This document shows, piece by piece, positions 53,459 through 64,000 of a stretch of DNA of 64,000 bases. A model generated the notes under the pieces. That model was not told the DNA's origin. It did not search any database and saw only the letters and a program-made list of their open reading frames with translations. Numbering within the stretch: position 1 is the stretch's first letter; every line of letters begins with the position of its first letter. The position numbers and the translations under genes were made by a program. The stretch is taken from positions 146,169 through 210,168 of the forward strand of contig CAXAMN010008513.1 in assembly GCA_963970005.1 (NCBI GenBank), given 5' to 3'. Source of the DNA: Durusdinium trenchii. Taxonomy: Eukaryota; Sar; Dinophyceae; Suessiales; Symbiodiniaceae.

Positions 53459-54493
53459 CCCTTTATACCGCCAGGCTACATGTGAGAGCACTCATCACAA
53501 CTCTTCCCAGCACCTTAGCTGAAGATTTGCTGGACATGTCAAGCAACAGGACTGGGAAGAAGTGGGACTTTCACCTTTCCAGGTGGTAGCGGGTGGTAGT
53601 GGTAGTTCCACTGCTTGGAGATTGAGATGGATTGAGTTCATTCAGTCCAATTTTGAAGTTGGCCTCCTGGAGCTGGTTTGGCTCATCATTGTAGAAAAGA
53701 GTTGTGCTGCAAGAATTTGTGTTTCTTCATATCCTATCTTGCTGGTATAAATACTTACCATTGCTCATGTTCATTGATTGATTCAATATGATTAATGTTT
53801 TCTCAAAGGCCTCAAACACCGATCAATTCTAATGAGTGTTAGGCAAGTCTACTGGCCATGAGGACCACCCAACCTGTCAGTTGCTGACATCAAGTCCCCC
53901 GTGCCATTACGCAGGTGCAGCACCCACCTGCGAGATGGAGACTTAGCAGATGGCGCGTGGATCGGGTGAAGTGGAGGACTTGTTGGGATGACAATCATGG
54001 CGTTTATGCATTATGAACATCAAGAGCATCACCAAGCACGTCCAACAACTTCACAGGGGTGTATCGCTACATCCAACAATTCTTGGCTGCTGGGCACCGA
54101 AGATGTTTGTTCGCAACAGTCAAGCTTTTGAAATACAAGGTAAAAGGATGCGAATTAGTTAAGTGTCCCTAAAAATCTAGGAACCAAATGAATAAGCGTG
54201 AGCTATCCCTTTAAAAAGAATTAAAAAAACAACGCGATAGCTTCCGCCTCTTAACTTGGCTCTGCCAGGCAGCCTGTCATACTTTCCCAGTGACGAGGCT
54301 GGAGGCGCCGACCTCGGTGACCTCGGTGACCTTCACATCCGTTCGGCTCGAATTCAGAGGCTGCAGCCTCGCATCCGTTGATTCACCCTTCCAAACGAAG
54401 ATGTTTTTTCGATGATGTGTAGAGTATGATGTGTATGTTCTCAACAGTCCAATACGAAGAACGTGGTGCTTCATGGAAGGCCCGTGCACGCTA
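53459..54493. other. no gene recognised
   Basis: Short frames only. A CCTCGGTGA duplicate at about 54311-54328 is the only local repeat. Confidence 0.3.
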
Positions 54494-54969
54494 TCAAGAA
54501 TTCAAAATTGCCACTGTTGAAAGGCCAAGTAGTTTGACAGACAGGGAGGACGGCACCGCATGTTGGATTTTGTAGGCCATGGGCAGGGCGCTGAAATTAA
54601 TGCACTTTGTTTCTTCTGGACGACGCACGAAGGTAAGGCGGGGCCATAGCTTTCCATAAGTTGTAACGATTGCCCCTGGATGCCTTTTGATAGAAGGATC
54701 ACATCCTTGGACAAACACCGGAATCAACCGATGCCCTGCAACATCCAGCCTGATCATGTTTGCAAAGGAAGCCTCTCAGATGGATGCAAAGCGAGGCGAT
54801 GGGATGGGTGCAGCTTCAGCTTCCAGTAGCTCAATCTGGTTTGCAGCTTGGGTAGCGGTATGGACTGGAAGCGCATAGTGGCGAAGTGTGCCAGTAAGCG
54901 ACCTGTCAGAGATATGTCCTCAGCCAAGACAGCCGGATTGTTGCACAAAGGCTGGCCAGCTGACAGCAA
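54494..54969 (-). CDS. two abutting minus-strand coding-like frames
   Basis: 54754-54969 reads PAVLAEDISLTGRLLAHFAT and then IPLPKLQTRLSYWKLKL. 54494-54757, in another frame, reads GHRLIPVFVQGCDPSIKRHP and then GAIVTTYGKLWPRLTFVRRP. They overlap by four bases. A short intron or a frameshift could join them, and GATGTTGCAG just inside the second frame may be an acceptor. Family unknown. Confidence 0.35.
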
Positions 54970-55621
54970 CTGAAGAAGGATATGTTGTGAGTGACGCTAT
55001 GGTCATTCTACAGGTATGGTCATTCTAAGCACCAGCATATGCTTGGATTTCAGGATGTGAATTCAGCGCCTGACCTTTCGATGGCTCCTGCACAACTGAG
55101 GGCACAAACAACTCACCTGTCAAATAAACTGAACAAACTATCACTGTTTCAATGTGAAAGAATGCAGTGCTTCGCGAGTCTTCAAAATTCGGATGTTTTA
55201 CTGTCTTTTTACAGCGCCAAAATCTTGTTGTTTGACTTCAAGCAGATGTTGAGAATATGGATGTACTGAAAATTAACCCTATCAGATCCTGAAAGCTCCG
55301 GAGAAGAGATGTTTAAGTGAAACCGTTACTGTAAACCTTGTCATGAATTCAATTCGTGTCGCTATCATTTCAGTAAAGCGAACAAAACTAGCAAGTCGTT
55401 CCAGGATTCGAAAAATCTTGGTGGGCCGGTGGTCGGTAGGCAGCCAATAGGGCCGATGATCCTTCTGCAGCTCAAGCGCTTGGCTGGGGGGCCATCACGT
55501 TTGTTGTGCAGGTCAGGTTGGTTTACAAGAAAAGATTGCTTTATCATGTTGTATCACATGTGTTCAGTCCCTTGCCTTTGACGTGTCAGGACCAACCCAT
55601 TGCACAGGTTTGAGTCACTGA

Positions 55622-55790
55622 ATGTACAGAGTAGGATTAAGGATTGCGGACATGCCGTTTGCACCCTCTAAGGCGTCTGAATGGTTTGAGGAAGTCAAGA
55701 TTGAGTTCATGCAATGCTTGCGTGTTCAAGCACAGGAATTATACCGTGCTCCTCACCAAAGATTGTCGTGGATGATGCCCGATGGCCTCT
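55622..55790 (+). CDS. weak exon-like frame
   Basis: Reads MPFAPSKASEWFEEVKIEFM and then QCLRVQAQELYRAPHQR. A donor is not obvious. The frame decays into TA-rich sequence at about 55840. Confidence 0.28.
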
Positions 55791-56336
55791 CCTTGCTATT
55801 ACTATCATTATTACATCGGCCATATAATGTAGTAAATATGTCTATATATATATAGTATACAAATGAACTATGTTGGATTCACTGTAAGAAGCCTCACGAG
55901 ATATTTGGTTGCTCCTGAGTCCTGAGGCACCAAAGGAGGGGCGCTTCCAAGTGGATTGTAGACGCAGAGTAGGGCACTTAGCAAGCTACATTGGATGAGG
56001 AAAGTTTGAGAGATCTTAGGTAATTATCCATGTTGCTGTGTTGTTTCCCCATGCATTCCTGTCCTGGCCGCCCCTTGCCAATTGCCCCAATGTACAGGAC
56101 GTATGCTGCATATGGGCATTTGTGCATGCAAACATACTGCTAAACTGCACCCGAAGAAGCGCAACATGGGATAGCACCTTCAATATTGTATGATATTGTT
56201 GACGATGACCTGAATCATTCATTTTCTGTTGGGTTGATGTGTTCAGCAACGTGAGTGTGTGCTAATGTGCTATGGCTATGGCTATGCCTATGCTGTGCTG
56301 GTATGATTTTGTATGTGTTTCTGCTTTTCCTGACAG

Positions 56337-56541
56337 GTTCCACAGTCAGACCGCCACTATGCGCGCTTCTCAGGGAGGTGAACGCAGGGATCTGGAGGAT
56401 CCCAAGTCTCAAAGACAAGAGAAAGACCCCTGGGCCGTGCACCCTCCTGAGGTTCACAACAAATCCTATCAAACCACAAGTTTGTGGAAAGAGTATGAAA
56501 GAGTAGCTAACACGCCACGTTCACTTTGTCGAAGAACATAG
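56337..56541 (+). CDS. candidate exon, unknown protein
   Basis: Excellent acceptor (TTTCTGCTTTTCCTGACAG). The frame reads GGERRDLEDPKSQRQEKDPW, then a segment with HPPEVHNKSYQTTSLWKEYE, to TAG 56541. A donor GTTCAC after CCAC (near 56519) would leave one base and join in phase to the exon at 56632. Hydrophilic, no domain recognised. Confidence 0.45.
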
Positions 56542-56631
56542 TACTGTACCTGTTGTGGGAGCTGCTGCCTGCTGCTCCGCATATTTCTCACTTATATACT
56601 GCAATTAAAGTATTTGTTGAAGTTTATGCAG

Positions 56632-56720
56632 GTCGGCCCATTGACGTGTTGTCAATACACTTTCAATCCCTGCCAACTGGCCAACTGGTCCATGAGGGTC
56701 ATACACCTGAGAAAGGGTAA
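56632..56720 (+). CDS. candidate exon, unknown protein
   Basis: Acceptor TTGAAGTTTATGCAG. Reads RPIDVLSIHFQSLPTGQLVH and then EGHTPEKG to TAA 56720, or to a GTAATG donor at 56717. Probably the same gene as 56337-56541. Confidence 0.42.
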
Positions 56721-56869
56721 TGAATCTATGGTATGTCTTCAAACAGGATGCGTTCGATGGGAAGTGTTGTCACCAAAAAGGATGGCTGCTGAAAGGGGCT
56801 GTCAGCGGCGGTCATCCTTGATAAACATGCGGCACTTGCAACCATTGGTGCATATTGGTGCAGTTCGGG

Positions 56870-57122
56870 GCCGCCCTTATTTTTTGATGTCCATGAATTT
56901 GAGCAGACCCTAACCTTGTTTGGCGAGTTGTTTGGAGACCAGAGAACCTCACAGGCCGCGGTTGACCATGTGAAAGCGCTGCGTTTGAGGAACTCCTTGT
57001 TGAGCCGCATGTGGTGCATTGGGCAGATCCCGGAGGCCCCTGACACGGATGGACAAGATGCTTCGCCAAACGTTGCGTTTGCAAGAACACCCCCACCAAC
57101 CCCCACCCGCAAGTCAGCATGA
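56870..57122 (+). CDS. candidate exon, unknown protein
   Basis: Reads FFDVHEFEQTLTLFGELFGD, then QRTSQAAVDHVKALRLRNSL and a Pro/Thr-rich end to TGA 57122. Composition favours this over the longer minus-strand frame. Possibly a further exon of the 56.3-kb gene. Confidence 0.35.
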
Positions 57123-57430
57123 CAAAACGTGATGTTGGACAACTGGAATCCGCAAGACACCTGAGCAAATCCTGGTAACACTGCTAGAAACCAGCATCTA
57201 AATTATAATATCAATTAACAATCAATTACAATCTCTAAGTAGATCAAATGGATTAACTACCAATTCGTTGGGCGGCCAACTTAGAACCTTTGAAGATTTT
57301 CAGACCCCATGCACCAGGCCCCGAGCCCTGGCAAAGTGACTTGAGGGGCAAGCGCAAAGCTGGAAGCTTGGAGAGCTGGTAGGGTTCTGAACTCCGAAGT
57401 GTTGAGCTTACAGAGGTTGTAGTAACAGGT
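57123..57430. other. no gene recognised
   Basis: AT-rich spacer without open frames of interest. Confidence 0.4.
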
Positions 57431-57512
57431 GCATCGCTAGTAGTAACAGGTGCCTTACTACTAGTAACAAGAAGCTATTAGAAACAAGTGCCTTACTAGT
57501 AGTAACAATAAG
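57431..57512. repeat. variant of the dispersed repeat (CTAGTAGTAACAGGTGCC)
   Basis: Units of CTAGTAGTAACAGGTGCCTTA and ACTACTAGTAACAAGAAGC. Related to the other CTACTAG repeats by the core, and closest to the 61.56-kb copy. Confidence 0.75.
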
Positions 57513-58468
57513 TTACAATCACACAAAATTTTCGGATTCTGATGCAGTTTCTCAAACCAACCTGGGCGGGACTTTTGCTGTGTGGCGACAATAAGAAACT
57601 TGACCAGTACATAGCGTTTGGGTCAGACTTCAAGAAGCACCTTGGTTTGCAATCCTAAGCGACAAGGACCACTGTGGTGATTAGGAGCACTTTGATGTTA
57701 ATATATTCTGCAGCATCATGCGCAAGCACTTGGCTTCGTTTAAAAGTGGCTCACCCTTGGAGCCCACTGAATGCCTCCATGCATAAAGTGATAAAAGGAA
57801 ATGATAATACAAATGACCCCTCAAGTGCATCAACTCGATCCCCAAGAATTAAGAACCATGTAGCATCATGTAGCATTTTATTGGTTTCTCGGTTCATCTC
57901 AGTCGCGGCTTGGGTTTGCGGCTTCGCCCAGGTTCGCTTGCGGCCTGTGTTCCGATCGGCTCCTCCCTTGCAGCTGGCCTCTCGACGGGAAGACCAGAGG
58001 AGGTGCGACTCGTTTTGCGAAACATGACGTCTTTTTTGGAAGAGGGTGTTCGTCTAAGCGCTCTATTGTTGGTTTAACTTCTCCAGGCTATCAGCATTGG
58101 CAGTGTCGAGGACAGCGCTCTTTGTATCTAGAACTTGCACCACTGTACTACTCGTTGAGACAGGGGTGGCAAATGACATGAAGGACCTCGAGGGCACACA
58201 TATCCATTCTCCGGCCGAAATGTCACATGTTGACTTCCGCGGGCGCATGTGATTCTGGCTCAATGGCCAAGCAACCCCCCTCGGTTTGGGGAGAGCACGC
58301 CATTTGTGTGTTTAGTTCCCTGATGGCACATCACAGCCGTCTTCCAATCACAACATATCCAGTAGCGTAATTTGCTCCAAGTTTAGCCCGCGGCTTCGTT
58401 TGGCTTACGGGATTCTTTTTTCGGCTTGGCTCGCGGTTTTCACTTCGTAGGATGTGATTTTGGCACCA
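57513..58468. other. no gene recognised
   Basis: A 117-codon frame at 57674-58027 lacks supporting features. Nothing else seen. Confidence 0.3.
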
Positions 58469-58690
58469 ACAAAAAAGATATAGATATATCTATATATATA
58501 TACATACATATATATGTATATATATACATACTTATATATATATACTATATATATATATATGTATTTCTTTTGGGGGGGTAGGCCAAGAAGACGTAGTAGT
58601 TAGGTAGCTAGTAGGAGCTAAGGTAGCTACTACTACTACTACTACAACTACTACTACTACTACTACCTTACTTAAGCTACTACTTAAGCT
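58469..58690. repeat. TA-rich microsatellite followed by (CTA)n
   Basis: 58479-58560 is almost all TA/TATG, including TATATATGTATATATATACATA palindromic pieces. 58626-58685 is (CTA)n with interruptions. Confidence 0.9.
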
Positions 58691-59338
58691 AAGGCGGCGG
58701 GGCGGAGCTTCCTTGCAGAAGCGTGAGCACTATTCATTTGGTTCTAGATTTTTAGGGAAACTTTATATTATATATAATATACATATGTGATAAATACTCG
58801 TCTATGTCTTGAGACTGTCGTTCTGGCAAGAGGGCCATCTCATCTCAGGTGCCTCACTGCCGTCCACTCTCCAAGCCAACCTTACCCCGCCCGAAAAAGG
58901 CAGGAGATCAGCCCAAAAGAAACAGAGTCGAAAAGGATGCGCAGTGCAAAGCGGCTGAACGGTGCCCTGAAAGGGTGAAACAGTGAAGACGAGTGCCATC
59001 CTTTCATGACATAGGATTGATTGGGGTAGGTTGACATAGGGTTGACAGGATTGACGGATGTTGGTGGGCAGCAATTGCAGAAGTGTCCGAACTTGTAGAG
59101 TACAGACTGACATGCTGTGAAGGGGTGATTCAGCGAACCAACTTGACAACACCCAGAATAGTTGTAGTCACAGTCTGTATGATTAACAACAAAACGATTT
59201 GTTTAAACGACCTTAAACATCATGTGTGTATATGTGTTTATTATATATATGATATGTTTAAACGACTCGGCCCGTAAAACGGATGCGCCCATCTAACGGA
59301 CATGAAGACACTGAGCACTGCCAAGCACTGACTTCGAT

Positions 59339-59563
59339 TTGATCGGGCCCTGGACCTGTGAGGCACGTCCTGTGTTGAAACCTCTCAAGCCCAGGGAGGA
59401 CGGTTTGGGGGCCCAAGTTGATGTTTGGGGCAGGCGTCAACTGGCTCAAATCATTGACAGAACTGTTGTCAAGCCACACTTCTTGTTGTCACCCGTTTCC
59501 CGACGATCGTGTGATCATCTTCAAGGCCTGGCAGCTGCTCCTGTATCTGATGTGATGCCTGGT
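59339..59563 (+). CDS. weak candidate exon with a good donor
   Basis: Reads PREDGLGAQVDVWGRRQLAQ and then SRRSCDHLQGLAAAPVSDVM, ending at a consensus GTAAGT donor at 59564. A second frame in the same interval is also open, so the frame choice is uncertain. Confidence 0.3.
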
Positions 59564-59762
59564 GTAAGTCTTGTCATTGGCTTAGTTTGGGATTGGTCAC
59601 TTGATTCCACATTCCTGTGTTTGTACCCGTTCATTGGAAATAATTTATAGTAATTGACAAATTTGTATATGTAACTTACGTCTGTCTCTTTGCCAAGGGT
59701 GTGCATAAAGATCCTACTGAGTGCTTGCCAACTGCTGCAAAGATGAAAACGGTTTCAAAGCT

Positions 59763-59900
59763 CCAACCGCATAGCGAAAGGACGCTACGAACGGAGCAAA
59801 GGGCATCGCTACGAACGGAGCAAGGACGCTACTAGGGGCTCCTGGCCTTACTACTAGGAGCAAGGACGCTACGAACGGAGCTTTTTCGCGCGCTACAAAA
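59763..59900 (-). repeat. dispersed 40-bp repeat copy, extended form
   Basis: CTACTAGGGGCTCCTGGCC and ACTACTAGGAGCAAGGACG units alternate with a CGCTACGAACGGAGCAAGGA variant. Opposite to the 17.1-kb array. Confidence 0.85.
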
Positions 59901-60049
59901 GGCGCGTTCCAGCTGCACTGAGGAACCTCACCTGGAGGATGAGGACACTTCCAGACCCAGTACAGAGCCACATCCTCATGTGAGGAGATCACCGATATCC
60001 GATAACACTTGTTTCATCTTGTTTCTATTTGATGCTTCAAGGTTTTAAG

Positions 60050-60442
60050 TCACAAGTTGGTGTCGATTTCTGAAGAGGCTGCTTTAGGGAAAGCTGCCTT
60101 CAACCAGATGGGTGCACGCAGGCGTTTGACATACTGAGTATGCTTAATACAAGCATATTCAAGCGCTAGAGGAGAAGAAAGTAGCCAGCCTGAGCCATCC
60201 CTCATCGTTGACTGCCAGATGTCACAAATTACTCCGTGACATTCTTGCAGACTGCAATGCTGAAATGTCAGAGGTTGCAACATGTTAAAGCTCATGGCTG
60301 GAGAGGCAACAGCATTCAAGGACTCAACACATGCAATCTCGGATGTGCAAGTGTGTTGGCTCACCTCATGAAGAAAGTCAGAGGTCCTTTGGTGCGATTG
60401 TGCCAGCAAACCCTTGACCCTCTCCAAGGCTCGAGCTTCCAT
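60050..60442 (-). CDS. exon-like minus-strand frame, unknown
   Basis: 130 codons from an ATG at 60440-60442 to a stop at 60050. Reads MEARALERVKGLLAQSHQRT and, later, DGSGWLLSSPLALEYACIKH. Composition is protein-like. No domain recognised. Confidence 0.33.
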   Translation of the reverse strand: MEARALERVKGLLAQSHQRTSDFLHEVSQHTCTSEIACVESLNAVASPAMSFNMLQPLTFQHCSLQECHGVICDIWQSTMRDGSGWLLSSPLALEYACIKHTQYVKRLRAPIWLKAAFPKAASSEIDTNL

Positions 60443-60686
60443 CTACTTTGATTGAAGATAGAGGACCGCAGCTCTGAGGGAGTGCTTTACGCCCCTGGAT
60501 GCTTAGCCCGTTTTTCGCGTCTACTCCGCATGGATTTGTGAATTTGTGAAGAGCGTTCACGTGGTGGTGAAACTCAAAGCCACGCGCCCCCTGGCCCCCT
60601 CCTTGCTTTTGGGACAGTGTTTCGCACCGTGAAAGGTTAGTCCCAAGACTTTTGATAAAGTAATCCGAGTGCTCAGAGCAACATGC

Positions 60687-60953
60687 CTACTTTGACAGCA
60701 ATTGGAGTTGAAGCGATGGGCAAGAGCAGATTCGGAGATTGAAGGGTTCTTCTTTTATATAGCTTGAGATACCTCGCTCGTCGGAGACGTGATTATCTAC
60801 GAAATTCAACTTCCAGAAAAGAGTCACAAAACCATGCAAGACCCGCTCTTCAAGTGACGCTTCAGTGGCATCAACTTGAAGTTGGCACAAAGCGTGTTGC
60901 ATTGTTTCTTTCCCAGGCGTGAACCCAGCCGACGAAATGAGTCCAAGGAGCAA
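60687..60953 (-). CDS. exon-like minus-strand frame, unknown
   Basis: Reads LGLISSAGFTPGKETMQHAL, then CQLQVDATEASLEERVLHGF and a hydrophobic stretch. Upstream on the same strand as 60050-60442, so possibly the same gene. Family unknown. Confidence 0.3.
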   Translation of the reverse strand: MLLGLISSAGFTPGKETMQHALCQLQVDATEASLEERVLHGFVTLFWKLNFVDNHVSDERGISSYIKEEPFNLRICSCPSLQLQLLSK

Positions 60954-61555
60954 GGCACATGAACAGAAAACACACTGTAGCTGTGTATAGCTGTGTTTGA
61001 GTTTCGAGACTGGTTGGTCATGTATTAAAAATGAGAGATGATAGAGATGCGGAGATCACCGGCAAGATCGAAACTTCCAGGAATTGGTGCACTGGAGCGC
61101 CACATGGCCACTGGGAAACCAAACCAATGTGCCCTGAGCTCGACATGGTTCGCTTCGACACCAACTCACACATCCATCACACATGCATTGAGGCCCAAGT
61201 ATTCAACTAAAAGGTTTTCGCGTGCTTTCTGGCAGTTTCCGGCAGCTTTGCTGTGCATGGTGATGATCCCCTTTTGCCAAGGCCTGTAGACATGTCAGCC
61301 ACCTTGTCCATGAGCAGCTCTGGAGGCCTTAATCAAGGTGTGTTGCGGTAGTGCAACCAGCGGAGAAAACTATGCTAAAAACCAAAAGTTTAATGCCTAG
61401 ATTCTAGATAAGCTTAAAAAGTGATTTGTTTGGCCAGCTGCAAAGTGTTTTGTTGTTAACCTTTACAGCTCCTTTTATCATGTCAAAAATGTGGCAGAAC
61501 GCTTCAGGAAATGTTCAAAGGCAAACCGCCACCCTGATGGGCAGCAAACTGGCGA

Positions 61556-61648
61556 GACACTTGTTACTACTAGCGTGGCACTTGTTCCTAGTAGCTTCTT
61601 GTTACTACTAGTAAGGCACCTGTTACTACTAGCGTGGCACCTCTTGAC
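61556..61648. repeat. variant of the dispersed repeat, abutting an exon
   Basis: TTGTTACTACTAGCGTGGCAC units, some ending CTAGTAGCTTCTTGTTACTA. It runs up to the splice acceptor of the exon at 61651. Confidence 0.8.
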
Positions 61649-61650
61649 AG

Positions 61651-61734
61651 GCAACAAGTCCACCTCCATGCGGGAGTTCAGCCACCGCTACTCGGTGCGC
61701 CGCCTCTCGGACCGACGGAGGCGCACCGATGTGG
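61651..61734 (+). CDS. candidate internal exon, Arg/Ser-rich
   Basis: Acceptor CACCTCTTGACAG and donor GTGAGC bracket 84 bases. The frame reads NKSTSMREFSHRYSVRRLSD and then RRRRTDV. RRLSD would fit a basophilic kinase site, which is only a sequence observation. Both splice sites look good. Confidence 0.45.
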
Positions 61735-63256
61735 GTGAGCGAAGCTGTGAAGCATGAGAGAAACTGTGCAGAGAAGTAAGCGGTACGTAGTAGTGGAATG
61801 TAGTGAATGGTAAGCAGTAATGAACTCAGTGGTGTCAGTAGTGGAGTTCATGGCCCAAGAGAGGCAAGTTGCATAAACAGTCGAAGAAGCTCTTCCACCA
61901 ATCCTTGTGATGTTGAATTAAAGTCCACCAAAGTTGGTAGACATTAGACATTTGACTTGAGACAAATGACAAAAGTCATTGGAGCGAAGATGACTCAAGC
62001 TTGGAGCACTTAGAGCCACCAGGTGTTGTACCCAAGTTCCCTCAGCCTCTCCGACCCACAGCCGCCAGGAGCTGGCTAAAGGCTGCCATTTCGTCAGGGA
62101 TACCGGTCCTGCATGGTCCTGCGCAAAACGGATGATCAGTGCACATGGTGCATCAGGAGTTCTCTCATATGTTCGACTGTGTATGCAATTGTATGCATAT
62201 GTACTGAGCTGTGGACAGATGCTGAATACGCAGTCTTACACTGAACGTGAAATTCTGGAGGTTCGAGTTTTTCCTTTATATAGAGGAGTCAACCTCCTTT
62301 TTTCCTTTGCTTGCTTTCAAGCTTGTTTTATCCGCAGCAAATGATACCCACTGGTACTTAGTGTATTGTCGCCATTCTCCAGCCAGGGATTGCTGAAACT
62401 TACCCTAGGAGGATTGCCGAAACTTACCCTGAAACACCGGTGGTGCACTATCTTCTGCTTCCTTCGTTGCGCTTGAGTGAAGGCTGAGATCGAGAACAAC
62501 AAAGCAAAGAATCAGGGGCCGCTCATCACTATAAGCAGGTGGCATAGGGCATAGGTGCATTGGCATGCCAAGAAGCGATTGGTATCGATTGGTTTAGTAG
62601 AGCATAGTAGAACAAGTTGTTATTGCCGTTGCCTTTCTTATACGAAAAATTTGAGCGGCTACACTGTCCATACTGTAGCTGTTGGGCGTTTGGTATGGTG
62701 CAGATTCCAGAATTGTGGTGGCATGAAATATCGAGTGCAAGGTTTCTGCGTCTCCAAGTGATGTTTGAGCGGAATGCATTGAGGACCGGTAAAAACGATC
62801 CTTCACTCCTTGTGGTTTGGATCGGCCCAGCCTGGTCGGTTCAGAATGGAATGAGGAAGGGGGCTATCTACCTGACCATCCCCGAGAGGTCCCCGGTAGC
62901 GGCGACCAGGTCTCCGGTCAGTGGAGAGCAGCGAGGTTTCAGAGCAACAGAAGCCAGTTTGTTTCTCTCATTTGCTGCTTTTTCTGAGGCCTTTGAGCCA
63001 CAGGCACCAGTTACGCGAGATGGTGTCCATCATGGCCTCTCAGCTGAGCATACTTAGCGACACAGGTGGTGCCAGCCAGCAGTTGGTTCAAACGGGGCAC
63101 TGTACTAGTTGCCGACATTGCACTTGAGCTCATGCAGAAGGTGGAGATGGTTTTTCTTTTCAAAACAGATCGGATCGACCAAAGCTGCAGATCCATTCTC
63201 ACAAAGAATGCACTTTGTGTTTTTTGGCTAAGTGCATCTAGAATCTAAAATCTACC
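61735..63256. other. no gene fixed
   Basis: Two frames over 62790-63000 look about equally protein-like, so neither is called. The rest shows no repeat or RNA gene. Confidence 0.3.
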
Positions 63257-63664
63257 TTGAGGATGTTCAGTTCAACACCAAATGCCGTTTCCCTTTGGTA
63301 CGATGACTTAGAACTTACCCTGGCCCGATCTCAGATGAAGACAATGACCCAAACCTTCGATCGTTCAGTCCGCTTCTCAGACGAGCCCATGCGGTGTTCA
63401 AATGATTGCTTCAACAACAGAGCTAGCGCAGTACCATGCGTCCGCAGTACCAAAGTCGCGTCGCGTGGCGCTGTCACTCGAATTTCACGGAAGAAATGCA
63501 TGCCGTGGGAATCTGAGGTCTGGCATGCCTGTGATGTGCTGCACCCTGATGAGGAGATTGTGCCGATGTACACACAAGTAGAGCGGCTGCAGTTGAGGAG
63601 GGAGACTCATCTCAGGATTGGACGTCATTATATGTTACATCCCAGTGTTGTTGAATTACTTTAA
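63257..63664 (+). CDS. exon-like frame, unknown protein
   Basis: 135 codons to TAA 63664. The second half is convincing: EVWHACDVLHPDEEIVPMYT, then QVERLQLRRETHLRIGRHYM. The first half is weaker, so the exon may start inside. Family unknown. Confidence 0.38.
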   Translation: MRMFSSTPNAVSLWYDDLELTLARSQMKTMTQTFDRSVRFSDEPMRCSNDCFNNRASAVPCVRSTKVASRGAVTRISRKKCMPWESEVWHACDVLHPDEEIVPMYTQVERLQLRRETHLRIGRHYMLHPSVVELL

Positions 63665-63887
63665 GCTAAAGAAGCCTCTCTCGACAGCACCGGTTCTCAT
63701 ATATTTTGGGCCATTTCTTGTTGACGAACACACTCGCGGATGGTTGGTGTACCGTTGGAGCTTGACTGGGCTGATTTTGGAGGAGCACACTACGTGTTCA
63801 AGTGGGGGTAGGTAGTGTACGTAGTGGTGCAGCCAGGTTTGACAGGGAACATTCTTCTCTCAGCCTCTCAGCACAGTGTCCAAAAAG

Positions 63888-63901
63888 TGTGTGTGTGTGT
63901 G

Positions 63902-63948
<47 letters not shown>

Positions 63949-64000
63949 ATGTCTGTATGTATGTATGTATGTATGTATGTATGTATGTATGTATGTATGT
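63888..64000. repeat. compound microsatellite (GT)n(GTCT)n(GTAT)n
   Basis: (GT)n from about 63888, (GTCT)n from about 63904, then (GTAT)n to the window end. It continues beyond the window. Confidence 0.95.

Noticed and set aside
56726..57181. 151-codon minus-strand frame
   Set aside because: Its composition is Cys/Ser-rich and shadow-like compared with the plus-strand reading at 56870-57122.
62800..63057. Plus-strand open frame ending at 63057
   Set aside because: A second frame over 62810-62990 reads at least as well, so neither could be chosen.

Overview
The window reads as a piece of a large, repeat-rich eukaryotic nuclear genome, most likely a dinoflagellate and probably a Symbiodiniaceae-type alga. 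Long non-coding stretches, microsatellites and degenerate minisatellites separate short exon-like open frames. Many of those frames end at plausible splice sites. A copia-type LTR retrotransposon of a style I associate with dinoflagellates (Lys/Gly-rich Gag, PPC-motif domain between protease and integrase, long C-terminal tail) sits in the middle. There are no operons, ribosome binding sites, rRNA genes or CRISPR arrays. The taxonomic call is inference; no organellar or marker gene is present.

Layout. 0-5.7 kb: scattered exon-like frames, the best on the plus strand at 4.75-5.65 kb. 5.8-7.2 kb: trinucleotide and minisatellite DNA. 7.38-17.9 kb: the clearest host gene, a multi-exon gene for a HET-like (heterokaryon-incompatibility-like) protein. 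Its intron 4 carries a complete, very young copia element (8852-16721, 250-bp LTRs with no difference seen, 5-bp target duplication). 17.1-28 kb: copies of a dispersed 40-bp repeat, poly-pyrimidine and poly-purine tracts, and a few candidate exons. 28.4-37 kb: a minus-strand CUB-like exon, two GC-rich minisatellites, a 1.4-kb fold-back element (32232-33659) and a 134-bp tandem array. 37.7-41.1 kb: a second good gene, two long coding blocks with zinc-binding modules, the first holding three Stc1-like C-x2-C units. 44-51.2 kb: exon-like pieces resembling blades of an NHL/YWTD-type beta-propeller, interrupted by a 350-400-bp repeat family. 51.3-64 kb: further candidate exons, microsatellites and more copies of the dispersed repeat.

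How the parts relate. The copia element lies in sense orientation inside the HET-like gene. If the element is removed, the host intron is 259 bp, in line with its neighbours (153, 236, 199 and about 230 bp), and the flanking exons are in matching phase. So the insertion probably left the host reading frame intact. The element's own frame is broken once, by an in-frame TGA inside RNase H.

Limits. Exon calls rest on open frame, composition and splice-site appearance only. Outside the copia element, the HET-like gene and the zinc-module gene they should be read as candidates.
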